This document shows positions 51,055 through 60,579 of a DNA stretch of 64,000 nucleotides, piece after piece; the stretch's first letter is position 1, and every line of letters begins with the position of its first letter. Both the position numbers and the translations under genes were made by a program. The notes below the pieces were generated by a model. That model did no database searches and was not told the origin of the DNA. It saw nothing but the letters and a program-made list of their open reading frames with translations. Source of the stretch: Actinomycetota bacterium (GTDB lineage: Bacteria; Actinomycetota; Acidimicrobiia; Acidimicrobiales; Poriferisodalaceae); assembly GCA_014238065.1 (NCBI GenBank), contig JABABU010000026.1:1-64000 (forward strand), read 5' to 3'.

Positions 51055-51411
51055 TCAACTCTGGTTGAACTCGACCATGTTGCCGGCGGGATCGAAAGTG
51101 AAGGCTTGCCGAGCGCCCGTGTCCGGGATGTCGATGGCGTCACCGATCTTGATCCCCTTGTCGCGCATCTCTCCGATGGCAGCATCGAGATCTGCAACTG
51201 CGAAGGCGTAATGCTGTCCCTTCGGTGGGACCCAGTCTTCGATCTCGATCAAGTGGATCTCGATGCCGTTGGCGCTCTTCAACCAGGTGCCAGGAATGCC
51301 GAAGTCGGGTCGAGGTATCTCCTCGAGACCGAGCGTGTCGGTGTAGAACTTCGCCGCAGCCGCGTTGTTCGAGACGTTGATCGATACGTGATGCACTCCC
51401 CCGAGTTCCAT
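51055..51411 (-). CDS. VOC-family (glyoxalase/bleomycin-resistance-like) protein
   Basis: A 118-residue two-beta-alpha-beta-beta-beta protein. The first module is GVHHVSINVSNNAAAAKFYTDTLG and the second runs GQHYAFAVADLDAAIGEMRD to FDPAGNMVEFNQS. Candidate metal ligands are His 8 (VHHVSI), His and Glu in EIHLIEIED, His of GQHYAF and Glu of MVEF, the standard four-site pattern. It is probably a metal-dependent lyase or dioxygenase of unknown substrate. Confidence 0.9.
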   Translation of the reverse strand: MELGGVHHVSINVSNNAAAAKFYTDTLGLEEIPRPDFGIPGTWLKSANGIEIHLIEIEDWVPPKGQHYAFAVADLDAAIGEMRDKGIKIGDAIDIPDTGARQAFTFDPAGNMVEFNQS

Positions 51412-51417
51412 GCCTCA

Positions 51418-51423
51418 AGCCTA
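51418..51423 (-). promoter_or_regulatory. Probable leaderless -10 box of the VOC gene (TAGGCT)
   Basis: TAGGCT on the minus strand stands exactly 6 nt before the ATG 51411, overlapping the 20-nt gap after the exonuclease gene. Confidence 0.45.
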
Positions 51424-51431
51424 CTCAGAGG

Positions 51432-52307
51432 TCACCGGCGACGTTCGGCCAGCCGGTTGGCTCTGACTGACAGCTCTGGTCCATCGATCGACTCGCACAG
51501 CGCCGCGAACCCTGGTGTCGGCCCTGTCCACAGCAGCGGGTCGATCGACTCGCCAACAGGAGCATGAGTCTCTAGGGTTGCGATTCGGCGGAACAGCAAC
51601 GCGAGGTCGTAGTCGGCGGCGAGTGTCGCTGCGAGCTTTGCGCCTCCTCGAACAGCGATGTCCCACGTCGACGAATCGAGGGGAATGTCTTCGATGTGGC
51701 CGTACCTGGCGAGCAGTGTCGACGACGACTTGGCCCCCCACCCGCTGAGTCCTGGGAAACCATCAGCGCTGTCGCCGACGAGCGCCAGGTAGTCGGCGAT
51801 CGCTTCGGGAGGCACTCCGAACTTCTCGATCACGCCATCGGTGTCGAGCTCGACGCGCTTGCGTCGGTCGAACTGAACGATTTTGCCACCGACCACCTGA
51901 CCGAGATCCTTGTCAGGAGTGCAGACGAGTACGCGGGTGACTCGCTCGTCTGCGGCCGCCATGACTGCTGCGGCGCCCATCGCATCGTCGGCTTCGAACT
52001 CGACCATCGGCCACACGACAAGGCCCATGGCCTCCAAGCTCTCTTCGAGCAGCCCGAACTGCGACATGATTGCAGGCTCCATCGCGGAGCCGTCCTTGTA
52101 GCCGGCCCACAAGTCGTTGCGGAACGACTCGATCACGTGATCGGTGGCCACGCCAACGTGCGTGGCGCCGCCTTCGAGCAGCATCAACATCGACCCGAGC
52201 ACACCCCGGACAGCCCCGACCTCTCGTCCATCGGCGGTCTCGTGGCTTGGCAGCGCGAAGAAGTAACGGAACAGTTCGTAGGTTCCATCGACCAGATGCA
52301 CGTCCAT
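51432..52307 (-). CDS. Stand-alone 5'-3' exonuclease / flap endonuclease-like protein
   Basis: A 291-residue protein from ATG 52307 (MDVHLVDGTYELFRYFFALP); the open frame begins 10 codons earlier. It is the nuclease domain of PolA without a polymerase. Acidic metal-binding residues are seen in VGVATDHVIESF, VEFEADDAMGAAAV and VCTPDKDLGQVV, and the H3TH motif is ALVGDSADGFPGLSGWGAKSS. It removes 5' flaps and RNA primers. The DNA ligase gene lies 1.3 kb away. Confidence 0.9.
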   Translation of the reverse strand: MDVHLVDGTYELFRYFFALPSHETADGREVGAVRGVLGSMLMLLEGGATHVGVATDHVIESFRNDLWAGYKDGSAMEPAIMSQFGLLEESLEAMGLVVWPMVEFEADDAMGAAAVMAAADERVTRVLVCTPDKDLGQVVGGKIVQFDRRKRVELDTDGVIEKFGVPPEAIADYLALVGDSADGFPGLSGWGAKSSSTLLARYGHIEDIPLDSSTWDIAVRGGAKLAATLAADYDLALLFRRIATLETHAPVGESIDPLLWTGPTPGFAALCESIDGPELSVRANRLAERRR

Positions 52308-52415
52308 CCTCTGAGCCTCCCACATCGTGTGAATCATCCTTCACAGTTCCAGTGGTGCCGCCGATGGAATGACGATGTCGGAACGGGGCGCAGGCCTATC
52401 TCTTCCGGCCGCCAA

Positions 52416-52706
52416 ATGCGGATGATCACGCCTTTGGTCCTGCTGTGGACGATCGCCGGTGCGCTGATGGCGTTCTTCGTGTCGATGGGAGCCGATCAGG
52501 TCCTACACCCCACAGGATCGACCGCGCTCTTGTTCGAGGACGGAGCGAAATTCCTCGGCGTACTCGGCTGGCGCCTCTACTTCGTGCTGACCACGCGCGA
52601 CATCGTGCGATCGACCATCACTGCGGTCACCTCTCTACAACCGGGCACCGTCGCGACCGTGAGAGCCGAGCAAGATGCGACCCTCGAGTCGATGCTGAAT
52701 CGCTGA
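52416..52706 (+). CDS. Small membrane protein, unknown function
   Basis: A 96-residue protein from ATG 52416. A single membrane helix fills residues about 5-24 (TPLVLLWTIAGALMAFFVSM), and the remaining 70 residues include two weak hydrophobic stretches (LGVLGWRLYFVLTT). No family is recognised. The long open frame before it is antisense to the exonuclease and not used. It converges on dapD. Confidence 0.5.
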   Translation: MRMITPLVLLWTIAGALMAFFVSMGADQVLHPTGSTALLFEDGAKFLGVLGWRLYFVLTTRDIVRSTITAVTSLQPGTVATVRAEQDATLESMLNR

Positions 52707-52722
52707 GCAACCGCCCTATGAG

Positions 52723-53589
52723 TCAGTCGCGCAGAAGTTCGTTCACCGATGTCTTGGCACGGGTGCCGGCATCGACGGTCTTCACGATGACTGCGCAATA
52801 GAGCGAAGGGCTCGGAGCGCCGTCGTCACGCGCAGGGCCGGGAAGTGAACCCGGAACGACCACCGAATACGCCGGGATACGGCCCATGGTGATCTCTCCA
52901 GTTGCCCGGTTGACGATTTTCGTCGTTGCACTGATGAACACGCCCATCGACAGCACAGCGCCCTGCTCGACGATCACACCTTCGACGACCTCGCTGCGAG
53001 CGCCGATGAAACAGTCGTCCTCGATGATCACCGGGTTCGCCTGAAGTGGCTCGAGCACACCACCGATACCGACGCCGCCTGAAAGGTGACAATTCGCGCC
53101 GATCTGAGCGCAGCTACCGACCGTTGCCCATGTGTCGACCATGGTTCCTGCGCCGACGTACGCACCCAGGTTCACGAACGAGGGCATCAGGATCGCGCCA
53201 GGGGCCACGTATGCACCACGACGCACAATGCTGCCTGGAACAGCCCTGAAACCGGCATCGCCGAATTCGGGGGCGCCCCAGTTGTCGAACTTCGAGGGAA
53301 CCTTGTCCCACCACATCGCCATACCCGGTCCGTTGGCGATTGGTTCCATCTCCGTCAGCAGGAACGAAAGGAGCACCGCCTTCTTGGCCCACTGATGCAC
53401 TTCCCAGTTGCCGTCGTCGATCATCGAAGCGACCCTGATCTCGCCACTATCCAGAAGATCGAGCGTTCTGTCGACCGCGTCACGGATCTCGCCGGACGTG
53501 GTTGACGAAACGTTGGCCCGATCGTCCCAGGCGGCGTTGATGATCGGTTCGAATTCAGCGGCAGATGAAGACTGTTCATTCAAAGGCAT
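52723..53589 (-). CDS. dapD: 2,3,4,5-tetrahydropyridine-2,6-dicarboxylate N-succinyltransferase
   Basis: A 288-residue left-handed beta-helix enzyme of the succinylase branch to meso-diaminopimelate and lysine, acting after the lysC/asd steps. N-terminal domain: [24 protein letters not shown]. Hexapeptide-repeat coils run through [21 protein letters not shown] and [21 protein letters not shown], ending in [14 protein letters not shown]. The size (about 290 residues) and the W-x-x-K-F-D-N-W element ([10 protein letters not shown]) are the Gram-negative-like DapD form. Confidence 0.95.
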   Translation of the reverse strand: MPLNEQSSSAAEFEPIINAAWDDRANVSSTTSGEIRDAVDRTLDLLDSGEIRVASMIDDGNWEVHQWAKKAVLLSFLLTEMEPIANGPGMAMWWDKVPSKFDNWGAPEFGDAGFRAVPGSIVRRGAYVAPGAILMPSFVNLGAYVGAGTMVDTWATVGSCAQIGANCHLSGGVGIGGVLEPLQANPVIIEDDCFIGARSEVVEGVIVEQGAVLSMGVFISATTKIVNRATGEITMGRIPAYSVVVPGSLPGPARDDGAPSPSLYCAVIVKTVDAGTRAKTSVNELLRD

Positions 53590-53670
53590 ATGTCAACAGT
53601 CTGCCATCGGGCTGACCCGGCTCCATCCCGGCTTCCAGCAAGAGCAGTAGGTTCGTTCGCGGAGGACGCC

Positions 53671-54177
53671 GTGACGGGATACGACTGGTCGCAGTTCCAC
53701 GTGCACATGTACTACCTCGCGCCGATCGGCGAGGTCTTTGAGCGATTCTCGACGCCCGGAGGACTCGAATCGTTCTACGTCAAGACCGCCACCATCACGA
53801 GCCCAGATCGTCAGCCACGCGACAAGGACGAGAGATTCGTCACCGGCGACCTGTACGACTTCCGGTACGTCCACGATTTCGGACACGACGGCGAGATCCT
53901 CGCGATCGAAACCGACACCTTGGTGAGCTTCACCTTCGGCGTGTGCCAGGTCGACCTCCACTTCCGTGAGTTCGACGGGGCCACCGAAGTCGATCTCCAC
54001 CAGACCGGATGTCCACTCGAGGACCCAGGCCGGGCATGGATGCATCTCAACTGCAGGAGCTACTGGGTCTACTTCATGACCAATCTCAGGTCAGTGCTCA
54101 CTGACGGACCTGACCTGAGGGACTACGACAACCCAGAGTGGAACGACTCGGTGTCGATCGGGTGGGTGCCCGAATAG
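53671..54177 (+). CDS. SRPBCC/AHSA1-domain protein
   Basis: A 168-residue protein from GTG 53671, preceded by a clear GGAGG 5 nt upstream (53661-53665). It has the helix-grip pattern of START/AHSA1 proteins: an initial strand (QFHVHMYYLAPIGEVFERFST), a GEILAIETDTLVSFTFGVCQVDLHF core and a long C-terminal helix with SYWVYFMTNLRSVL. Such proteins bind hydrophobic ligands or co-chaperone Hsp90. Ligand unknown. Confidence 0.75.
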   Translation: MTGYDWSQFHVHMYYLAPIGEVFERFSTPGGLESFYVKTATITSPDRQPRDKDERFVTGDLYDFRYVHDFGHDGEILAIETDTLVSFTFGVCQVDLHFREFDGATEVDLHQTGCPLEDPGRAWMHLNCRSYWVYFMTNLRSVLTDGPDLRDYDNPEWNDSVSIGWVPE

Positions 54178-54476
54178 CGAAACAGGTCACGCTCACGGAC
54201 ATTCGTGGAGTTCACACCTCGGAGGAGACGTCTGCTGCATGCTGCCGTACCGGATCCTCGCACTCTCCGAGATCATGGTCGGCTGAAGGCCGGCGGGGCT
54301 CACCGCTTATCAACCGGCGCTCGGCGTGCGCGTCCTGAATCAGGCCATAGAGGTGCGCCCAAACACGACCAGCATCGACAAATGACCCAACTGGGCAGCC
54401 CCGTACTACGGTTTCACCCACATTCGTTCGGACATCGAAGGTGCGCAGCACCTCCACTCAGGCAGGGGGCAGGACC
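54178..54476. other. Intergenic stretch without a gene
   Basis: These 299 nt contain open frames on both strands but none with homology, a start signal or protein-like composition. I see no hairpin strong enough for a terminator and no clear promoter, only a GGCAGGACC-type sequence just before the acyl-CoA synthetase ATG at 54477. Confidence 0.35.
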
Positions 54477-56012
54477 ATGAAGGTCCCATTGACGATCGGC
54501 GACTTCATCCGCAGGGCAGAGCTCGTCTACGGCGACCGTGTCGGTCTCGTCGACGAACCAGGCGCACCTGGTGGCGACCTAGGAAGCCAGACGTGGGCCG
54601 AGGTGGCCACGCAGGCACGAGCCCAAGCAGCAAAGCTCGACGAACTCGACATCGGTCTCGGCCAGCGAGTTGCGATGGTGTCGCAGAACAGCTCCCGTCT
54701 GCTCACCTCTTTCTTCGGCTGCGCCGCGTACGGCCGAATTTTCGTCCCGATCAACTTCCGGCTCTCGAAGAGCGAGATCGAGTACATCGTCGACCACTGC
54801 GGCGCCACGATGCTGCTCGTCGATCCCTCGCTGGAAGACATCACCAAGGATCTCCCCGTCGAGCACTACGTCGTCATGGGTGACGACGCCGATTCACAGA
54901 TGTACAAGTGGGACACGGAGCCGGCGGCCTGGGATCCAGACGAGGACGCCACGGCCGTCATCAACTACACGTCAGGCACGACGGCACGACCAAAGGGTGT
55001 GCAACAAACGCACCGTGCGCTGTGGATCAACGCCACGACTTTCGGTTGGCACTCAGGCGTGAACGACTGGGACAACTACCTCCACACCCTGCCGATGTTC
55101 CACTGCAACGGCTGGGGCATGCCATTCGCCACCGCCGGCATGGGCGCAACGAACGTCGTGATCCGCGAGGTGCGAGGCGATGAAATCCTTCGCCGCGTCC
55201 GCGATCACGACATCACGCTGCTCGCCGGCGCTCCAGCTGTCGTCGCAGCCGTCCTCGAAGCGGCCAAGGACTGGGATGGTGAGATCCCAGGTCGGGGTCG
55301 CACGAGGATGCTCGTTGCCGGCGCGCCTCCGCCCAGCATCACCATCGAGCGCATGGAACGCGAACTCGGGTGGGAGTTCATCCAGCTCTACGGCCTCACC
55401 GAGACAGCTCCGCTCCTGACCATGAACCGTCGCCAACGTGAGGACGCGCACCTCGATGCCTCCGAGCGGGCCAAGATTCTCACGCCTCAAGGCGTGCCAT
55501 CCATCGGTATCGAGGTGAAGACCAACGAGGCTGGTGAGGTGCTGGCCCGCGGCAACCACATTCTGGAGGCCTACTGGGAACAGCCGGACGCCACCGCCAA
55601 AGCGATCCAGGACGGCTGGTTCTACACCGGCGACGGGGGCAGTATCGACGACAAGGCGATGCTCACACTCTCCGACCGCAAGAAGGACGTCATCATCTCC
55701 GGCGGCGAGAACGTGTCGTCGATCGAGGTCGAGGACTGCATCTTCAGCCACCCCGCCATCGAAGAAGTCGCTGTCATCGGCGTGCCACACGAGAAATGGG
55801 GCGAGACCGTCAAAGCACTGGTCGTCGCCCGCGAGGGCATCGACGTCTCCGAGCGCGACATCATCGACCACTGCCGCGAAACCATGGCCCACTACAAATG
55901 CCCCACCAGCGTCGAGTTCCGCGAAGAACTCGCCCGCACCGCCACAGGCAAGATCCAGAAATTCAAGCTCCGGAGTCCGTACTGGGAAGGCCGAGAACGG
56001 CTGATCAACTAG
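54477..56012 (+). CDS. Long-chain acyl-CoA synthetase-like enzyme (ANL superfamily)
   Basis: A 511-residue adenylate-forming ligase from ATG 54477. P-loop INYTSGTTARPKGVQQTHRA (with Ala in place of the usual Gly in TTGRPKG), A5-like QLYGLTETAPLL, DGWFYTGDGGSIDD and the hinge SDRKKDVIISGGENVSSIEV, ending in TATGKIQKFKLRSPYW with the catalytic Lys. It activates a fatty or related acid. It is closest to the acyl-CoA synthetases of the AMP-dependent FadD group. It precedes the MerR/men operon but is separated from it by 123 nt. Confidence 0.93.
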   Translation: MKVPLTIGDFIRRAELVYGDRVGLVDEPGAPGGDLGSQTWAEVATQARAQAAKLDELDIGLGQRVAMVSQNSSRLLTSFFGCAAYGRIFVPINFRLSKSEIEYIVDHCGATMLLVDPSLEDITKDLPVEHYVVMGDDADSQMYKWDTEPAAWDPDEDATAVINYTSGTTARPKGVQQTHRALWINATTFGWHSGVNDWDNYLHTLPMFHCNGWGMPFATAGMGATNVVIREVRGDEILRRVRDHDITLLAGAPAVVAAVLEAAKDWDGEIPGRGRTRMLVAGAPPPSITIERMERELGWEFIQLYGLTETAPLLTMNRRQREDAHLDASERAKILTPQGVPSIGIEVKTNEAGEVLARGNHILEAYWEQPDATAKAIQDGWFYTGDGGSIDDKAMLTLSDRKKDVIISGGENVSSIEVEDCIFSHPAIEEVAVIGVPHEKWGETVKALVVAREGIDVSERDIIDHCRETMAHYKCPTSVEFREELARTATGKIQKFKLRSPYWEGRERLIN

Positions 56013-56080
56013 TTCGCTTCTGGATCGCTGGTTCGCCGGCGGCCCCTCCGTCGTCTATGTCCCCTGCCGTCAACCTCGAA

Positions 56081-56129
56081 GGGGCAATAATCAGAGTGTT
56101 TACTCTCGGAGTTATTGCTCCGATAATAT
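56081..56129 (+). promoter_or_regulatory. Leaderless promoter and nested inverted repeats of the merR-men operon
   Basis: A candidate -35 TTTACT (56099-56104) and -10 TAATAT (56124-56129, 19-nt spacer; GATAAT at 56122 gives 17) end 6 nt before the ATG at 56136. Inverted repeats surround it: GGGGCAATAA (56081-56090) with TTATTGCTCC (56112-56121), AGAGT/ACTCT (56093-56106 area) and TCGGAG/CTCCGA (56106-56123). This is the layout expected of a MerR-type promoter with operator between -35 and -10. Confidence 0.6.
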
Positions 56130-56135
56130 TGGCGT

Positions 56136-56786
56136 ATGGACTACAGGGTTGAAGAGCTGGCTCAGATGGCGGAACTGAGCGTCGACACGATTCGGTACTA
56201 CCAGAAGCTCGGGCTGCTGGAGCCGCCCGCGAAACAAGGTCGCACTGCTGTGTACGGGGACGCTCACCGCGCTCGATTGGACGAAATCGTCCGCCTCTCG
56301 GAGGACGGTTTCACGCTCGCCCAGATCGGGCGGCTGACAGAACACCCGGACGATGTCCTGCTCGGTGCCCTGCGTGCCGACGACGACGAGCTGCTCGATC
56401 GACGCGAACTCGCATCGCGGTCGACGATCGACAAGGAACTCGTCGACCTCGCGATCGACGCAGGACTCATCAGGTCACGCGGCACCGAAGGCGAACAGTT
56501 CGGCCTCGATGCCGTCACAATGCTCGAGGCAGCCTCAACGATCCTGGCCTCTGGCCTGCCACTCGACGACCTCATCGCGATCGCCGTCGAACACGCCGGC
56601 CACGTCGAGAACGTGGTCGACAATGCCATCGACACATTCAGTCGGCATCTTCGAGCCGGCACCGATCCTGCGGTCGCGGTATCCCAGCTCGTGCCAGCGG
56701 TCAGCGAACTCGTCGCCCAACACTTTCGACACACACTGGTCGACCGGGCATCAGCCAGACTCCAGTCGGCTGAGACAACTCGATGA
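56136..56786 (+). CDS. MerR-family transcriptional regulator heading the menaquinone operon
   Basis: A 216-residue regulator. N-terminal winged helix is classic MerR: YRVEELAQMAELSVDTIRYY, QKLGLLEPP, then DEIVRLSEDGFTLAQIGRL. The C-terminal 130 residues are all-helical with no cysteines, so it does not look like a metal or thiol sensor; a small-molecule or lipid ligand is more likely. Its ATG lies at the expected transcription start. Its stop overlaps the menF start by 4 nt, so it is the first gene of merR-menF-menD-menH-menC. Confidence 0.88.
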   Translation: MDYRVEELAQMAELSVDTIRYYQKLGLLEPPAKQGRTAVYGDAHRARLDEIVRLSEDGFTLAQIGRLTEHPDDVLLGALRADDDELLDRRELASRSTIDKELVDLAIDAGLIRSRGTEGEQFGLDAVTMLEAASTILASGLPLDDLIAIAVEHAGHVENVVDNAIDTFSRHLRAGTDPAVAVSQLVPAVSELVAQHFRHTLVDRASARLQSAETTR

Positions 56787-58057
56787 AGCTCCATTGCGCG
56801 TCGGCAACCGTCGACGAACCGCTCGATCTCGTTTCGGTCGGCCACTTCGTCAGAGACGATCATCGCTTCCTGTGGCTGCGACCGGGCGACGACGACGGCA
56901 TCATCGCGTGGGGCGAGGTGGCCGATTGGGCGCCAGACACCGACCACAGGACCGCCGCAGAGTTCGCGGCCCACATTGCCAGGGCCATGCCCGTGTCTCC
57001 ACAGCCGGCGCTGATCGTCGGCGGCTTCGCGTTCGATCCCGATCGAGCGCCATCCGGTCGCTGGGATGCGTTCCGTTCTGGACGATTGATCGTTCCGGCC
57101 ACACAGATCATCAGGCGCGACGGCACCATCACCGTCCAGACGTTTGCAGCTGATGCGAAAGTCGCCGATCGACGGCTACGCGACGCGGCGAGGATGATCG
57201 AGTTGGCGCGCTTCCGCGGCCTCATCGAATTCGACGAGCTCGACATCACTATCGAAGACGAGACCGCCGACCACTACCACGGCATCGTGAAGCGAGCCGT
57301 CGAAGCCATCGAGAACACGAGCCTCGATAAGGTCGTGTTGGCGCGAGCAATCGACATCCACGGTGAAATTCCGCTCGGAGCGTGGTTGGCCAGCCTTCGC
57401 GCGCGCTACTCGACATGTGCTGTGTTCGCCAGGGGAGAGGGCGAGCGAACGTTCTTCGGAGCCAGCCCAGAGACACTCGTCCGGGTGGTCGGCGACGAGG
57501 TCAGCACCGCTGCATTGGCTGGTACCCGACCGCGAGGCGAAGACGACACGGCGGACGATGCCCTCGGCACCGAGCTGATGACATCGTCGAAGGAGCGCGC
57601 CGAGCACCAGTTCGTCGTCGACGAGGTCAGGCGCAAGCTGGCAGCCACCGGGGTACGACTCGACGGGCCGGCCGAAACCAAATTGATGCGTATCCCCGGG
57701 ATCCAACACCTGTTCACACCCGTCAGCGGACACCGACCCGCCAACCTTTCAATTCTCGATCTGGTCGAGGCACTACATCCGACGCCAGCGGTCGGAGGGA
57801 CACCGAACGCCAGAGCTCTGGCCTGGATCCGTAACAACGAGGATCTCGATCGTGGCTGGTATGCGGCTCCTGTCGGATGGACCGACACGTCCGGCCAAGG
57901 CGAGTTCAGAGTCGGACTCCGATCTGGGCTGTTCAGCCCGACCACCACGCGACTATTCGCCGGCTGTGGCATCGTCGCCGAATCAAACCCCGACGACGAA
58001 CTCGAAGAGACCAGGACAAAATTCAGCGCCCTACTCTCGTGCCTCGGCCAACAATGA
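56783..58057 (+). CDS. menF: Isochorismate synthase (MenF-type)
   Basis: A 424-residue chorismate-utilising enzyme that makes isochorismate, the first step of menaquinone synthesis. The C-terminal half carries the family core SLDKVVLARAIDIHG, ALAGTRPRGEDD, the metal-binding ERAEHQFVVDEVR and MRIPGIQHLFTPVSG, with FRVGLRSGLFSPTTTRLFAGCGIVAESNP at the end. The N-terminal half (IIAWGEVADW) is divergent, as usual. Overlaps of 4 nt with merR before and menD after. Confidence 0.92.
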   Translation: MKLHCASATVDEPLDLVSVGHFVRDDHRFLWLRPGDDDGIIAWGEVADWAPDTDHRTAAEFAAHIARAMPVSPQPALIVGGFAFDPDRAPSGRWDAFRSGRLIVPATQIIRRDGTITVQTFAADAKVADRRLRDAARMIELARFRGLIEFDELDITIEDETADHYHGIVKRAVEAIENTSLDKVVLARAIDIHGEIPLGAWLASLRARYSTCAVFARGEGERTFFGASPETLVRVVGDEVSTAALAGTRPRGEDDTADDALGTELMTSSKERAEHQFVVDEVRRKLAATGVRLDGPAETKLMRIPGIQHLFTPVSGHRPANLSILDLVEALHPTPAVGGTPNARALAWIRNNEDLDRGWYAAPVGWTDTSGQGEFRVGLRSGLFSPTTTRLFAGCGIVAESNPDDELEETRTKFSALLSCLGQQ

Positions 58058-59754
58058 GCGACGACCTCGTCTATGAGTCGACCTGCGGCGCGTTCGCCGA
58101 ACTCGTCGCCCACGGAGTCACTACGGCAATCGTCTCGCCAGGGTCGAGATCGACGGCGCTGGCCATCGCTGCTCGCTGGACCCAGCGGCTGGACGTGCAG
58201 ATCCACCTCGACGAACGATCGGCCGCCTTCTACGCACTCGGAATGGCGAAGGCATCGCGGCGTCCTGTGGTGTTGGTGTGCACGAGCGGCACCGCTTCGG
58301 CCAACTACCTCCCTGCCGTCGTCGAAGCCCACTACTCGGGTGTTCCGCTCATAGTGTTCACTGCCGATCGCCCAGCCGAACTTCGCGACTGGGGAGCGGG
58401 CCAGACCATCGACCAGGTCGACATCTACGGCAGTCACGTCCGGTGGGCCGCCGAGATGGCAACGGTCGGCGAAACCGATCCGCAGTGGTACCGCCGCATG
58501 GCAGCAAGGGCTGTTCGCGAAGCAACCGCTCCACGACCAGGACCGGTCCACCTCAACTGGCCGTTCAGGGAGCCACTCGAGCCGACGGCCAAGCCCGAGG
58601 TTTCGATCTCGCCAACCGTCGAACTCACCGAAGCGAGGCCGAGCCCAACACCCGCCGAGATCGAACTCATGACTCGCCTCTCCGGCTTCGAGCGCGGCCT
58701 CATCGTCGCAGGACCATCGGACTTCGACTCGACAGCGGTCAGATCGATCGGCGCGTTCGCGGCCCGCGCCGGGTGGCCGATCATGGCTGAGCCGGGATCT
58801 CAACTCCGCTTCGGGCAACACACCAAGCGCGCAACCGTCATCGGAACCGCCGACCAACTCCTCAGGGTCGGTGAGTGGTCGACGGCCCACGTTCCCGACG
58901 TCGTCTTACGAATCGGCGACTCACCGACCTGCAAGCCGTTCCGATTGTGGATCGAGACCAACCCCGCCCCCCACCATGTGCTCATCGACCCTGACGGACG
59001 GTGGAACGAGGCCTCGTTCACGACAACCCACGTCGTGAGCGCCGAAGCCGCGTTGCTCCTCGCAGTGGTCGAGTGCGACCGAGGCACTACTGCGTGGACA
59101 GAATCTTGGGCATCCGCCGAGGCCAAGGCCCGCGCCGCGATAGATCAGATCGTCGATTCCGAGCCGATGCTCGAAGCTTCGGTGGCAAGGACTGTCGGTC
59201 GGGAGATGACCGGTGCCGAATCGCTGTACGTCAGCAACAGCATGCCGGTGCGCGACCTCGACAGCTTCGCAGGAACCGCCGCCGAAGGCCCGACCGTATA
59301 CTCGAACCGGGGCGCAAGCGGAATCGACGGACTCGTCTCGTGCGCCAACGGTGTGGCGGCAACCGGGTCGCCGACGGTGCTGTACATCGGCGACATCGCC
59401 ACGCTGCACGACGTCGGAGGCCTGCTCCAGGCGGCCCGCGACGGCAACACGTTGACCCTTGTCATCCCGAACAACGACGGGGGCGGCATCTTCTCGTTCC
59501 TTCCGGTCGCACAACAGGAAGACGTGAACTTCGACGAGTTGTTCCACACCCCTCACGGCACCGACCTGTCCCAACTCGGGGCGATCACCGGAGTTCGCCA
59601 CACAGCAGTCGGCGACGTCGAAGCACTCATCGGCGCACTGCGCCAGCGTGTCCAACGACCTGGTGTCGACATCATCGAGATCCCGATCGATCGCGACGCG
59701 AACCTCGCCCAACACCGCGCCATCAGCGCAGCCGTCACCATCGCCATCACATGA
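58054..59754 (+). CDS. menD: 2-succinyl-5-enolpyruvyl-6-hydroxy-3-cyclohexene-1-carboxylate synthase
   Basis: A 566-residue thiamine-diphosphate enzyme from ATG 58054. It adds succinyl semialdehyde from 2-oxoglutarate to isochorismate. N-terminal HGVTTAIVSPGSRSTALAIA, LDERSAAFYALGMAKAS and CTSGTASANYLPAVVEAHYS are MenD hallmarks. The ThDP/Mg site is GDIATLHDVGGLLQAARDG and VIPNNDGGGIFSF. It is coupled by ATGA overlaps to menF and menH. The longer open frame from 57877 is shadow. Confidence 0.95.
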   Translation: MSDDLVYESTCGAFAELVAHGVTTAIVSPGSRSTALAIAARWTQRLDVQIHLDERSAAFYALGMAKASRRPVVLVCTSGTASANYLPAVVEAHYSGVPLIVFTADRPAELRDWGAGQTIDQVDIYGSHVRWAAEMATVGETDPQWYRRMAARAVREATAPRPGPVHLNWPFREPLEPTAKPEVSISPTVELTEARPSPTPAEIELMTRLSGFERGLIVAGPSDFDSTAVRSIGAFAARAGWPIMAEPGSQLRFGQHTKRATVIGTADQLLRVGEWSTAHVPDVVLRIGDSPTCKPFRLWIETNPAPHHVLIDPDGRWNEASFTTTHVVSAEAALLLAVVECDRGTTAWTESWASAEAKARAAIDQIVDSEPMLEASVARTVGREMTGAESLYVSNSMPVRDLDSFAGTAAEGPTVYSNRGASGIDGLVSCANGVAATGSPTVLYIGDIATLHDVGGLLQAARDGNTLTLVIPNNDGGGIFSFLPVAQQEDVNFDELFHTPHGTDLSQLGAITGVRHTAVGDVEALIGALRQRVQRPGVDIIEIPIDRDANLAQHRAISAAVTIAIT

Positions 59755-60566
59755 CGGTCACACACACGATCGCGGTCGAAGGTGTCGACATCCACGTCGA
59801 AGACGAGGGTGATGGGCCCGCGGTTGTCCTGCTCCACGGGTTCACAGGCTGTGGGTCGACGATGGCCGAGATGGGCGGGCGTCTTGGCGAGGTCCGACAA
59901 CTCCGCATCGATCTCATCGGTCACGGGCGCTCAGCGGTTCCCCTTGACGTTTCGCACTACTCGATGCCGGCAACGGTGGCCCATGTCGCAGGAGTCATCG
60001 AGACGTTGTGCGACGAGCCGACGGACGTCATTGGCTACTCGTTCGGTGGCCGCGTCGCTCTGTCGCTGTTGGCCGCAGAACCCGATCTGGTTCGAAGATG
60101 CGCGGTGATCGGGGCGACACCGGGGATGGTCGCAGCGAGGGCAAGGTTCGACAGAACGACCGCCGACGGCGAGCTCGTGAAGTTCATCGAGAGCGAGGGC
60201 GTCGAGGCGTTCGTCGACAGGTGGATGGCGCTTCCGATGTGGGACTCGCTGCGAACAGCCATGGGGCCCGAAGCCTGGGCAAGATCGCGAGACCAGCGCC
60301 TTCGGGGCACGGCCACCGGCTACGCAAACAGCCTCCGGGGTGCCGGCGCTGGGGCGATGCAGCCAGTGCACTCCGAGTTGGAGGAACGGCAGCACCGGAC
60401 CGCGATCATCGCCGGGCAGCGAGACACAAAATTCATGCGCGAGGGGCGCAACCTCAACGACATCATGCCCAACTCCCGTTTTTCGATGATCGCCGAGGCC
60501 GGGCACGCGGCACACCTCGAATACCCCGACGCTGTGGCCAACATCATCCGGGACAGCTTCGAGTGA
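59751..60566 (+). CDS. menH: 2-succinyl-6-hydroxy-2,4-cyclohexadiene-1-carboxylate synthase (alpha/beta hydrolase)
   Basis: A 271-residue alpha/beta hydrolase from ATG 59751. Oxyanion turn LLHGFTGCGSTM, nucleophile elbow GYSFGGRVALSLL, and the C-terminal His in EAGHAAHLEYP. It eliminates pyruvate from the MenD product. Context (menD overlap, menC 13 nt downstream) makes MenH much more likely than a generic hydrolase. Confidence 0.88.
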   Translation: MTVTHTIAVEGVDIHVEDEGDGPAVVLLHGFTGCGSTMAEMGGRLGEVRQLRIDLIGHGRSAVPLDVSHYSMPATVAHVAGVIETLCDEPTDVIGYSFGGRVALSLLAAEPDLVRRCAVIGATPGMVAARARFDRTTADGELVKFIESEGVEAFVDRWMALPMWDSLRTAMGPEAWARSRDQRLRGTATGYANSLRGAGAGAMQPVHSELEERQHRTAIIAGQRDTKFMREGRNLNDIMPNSRFSMIAEAGHAAHLEYPDAVANIIRDSFE

Positions 60567-60579
60567 ACCGATCACTTCC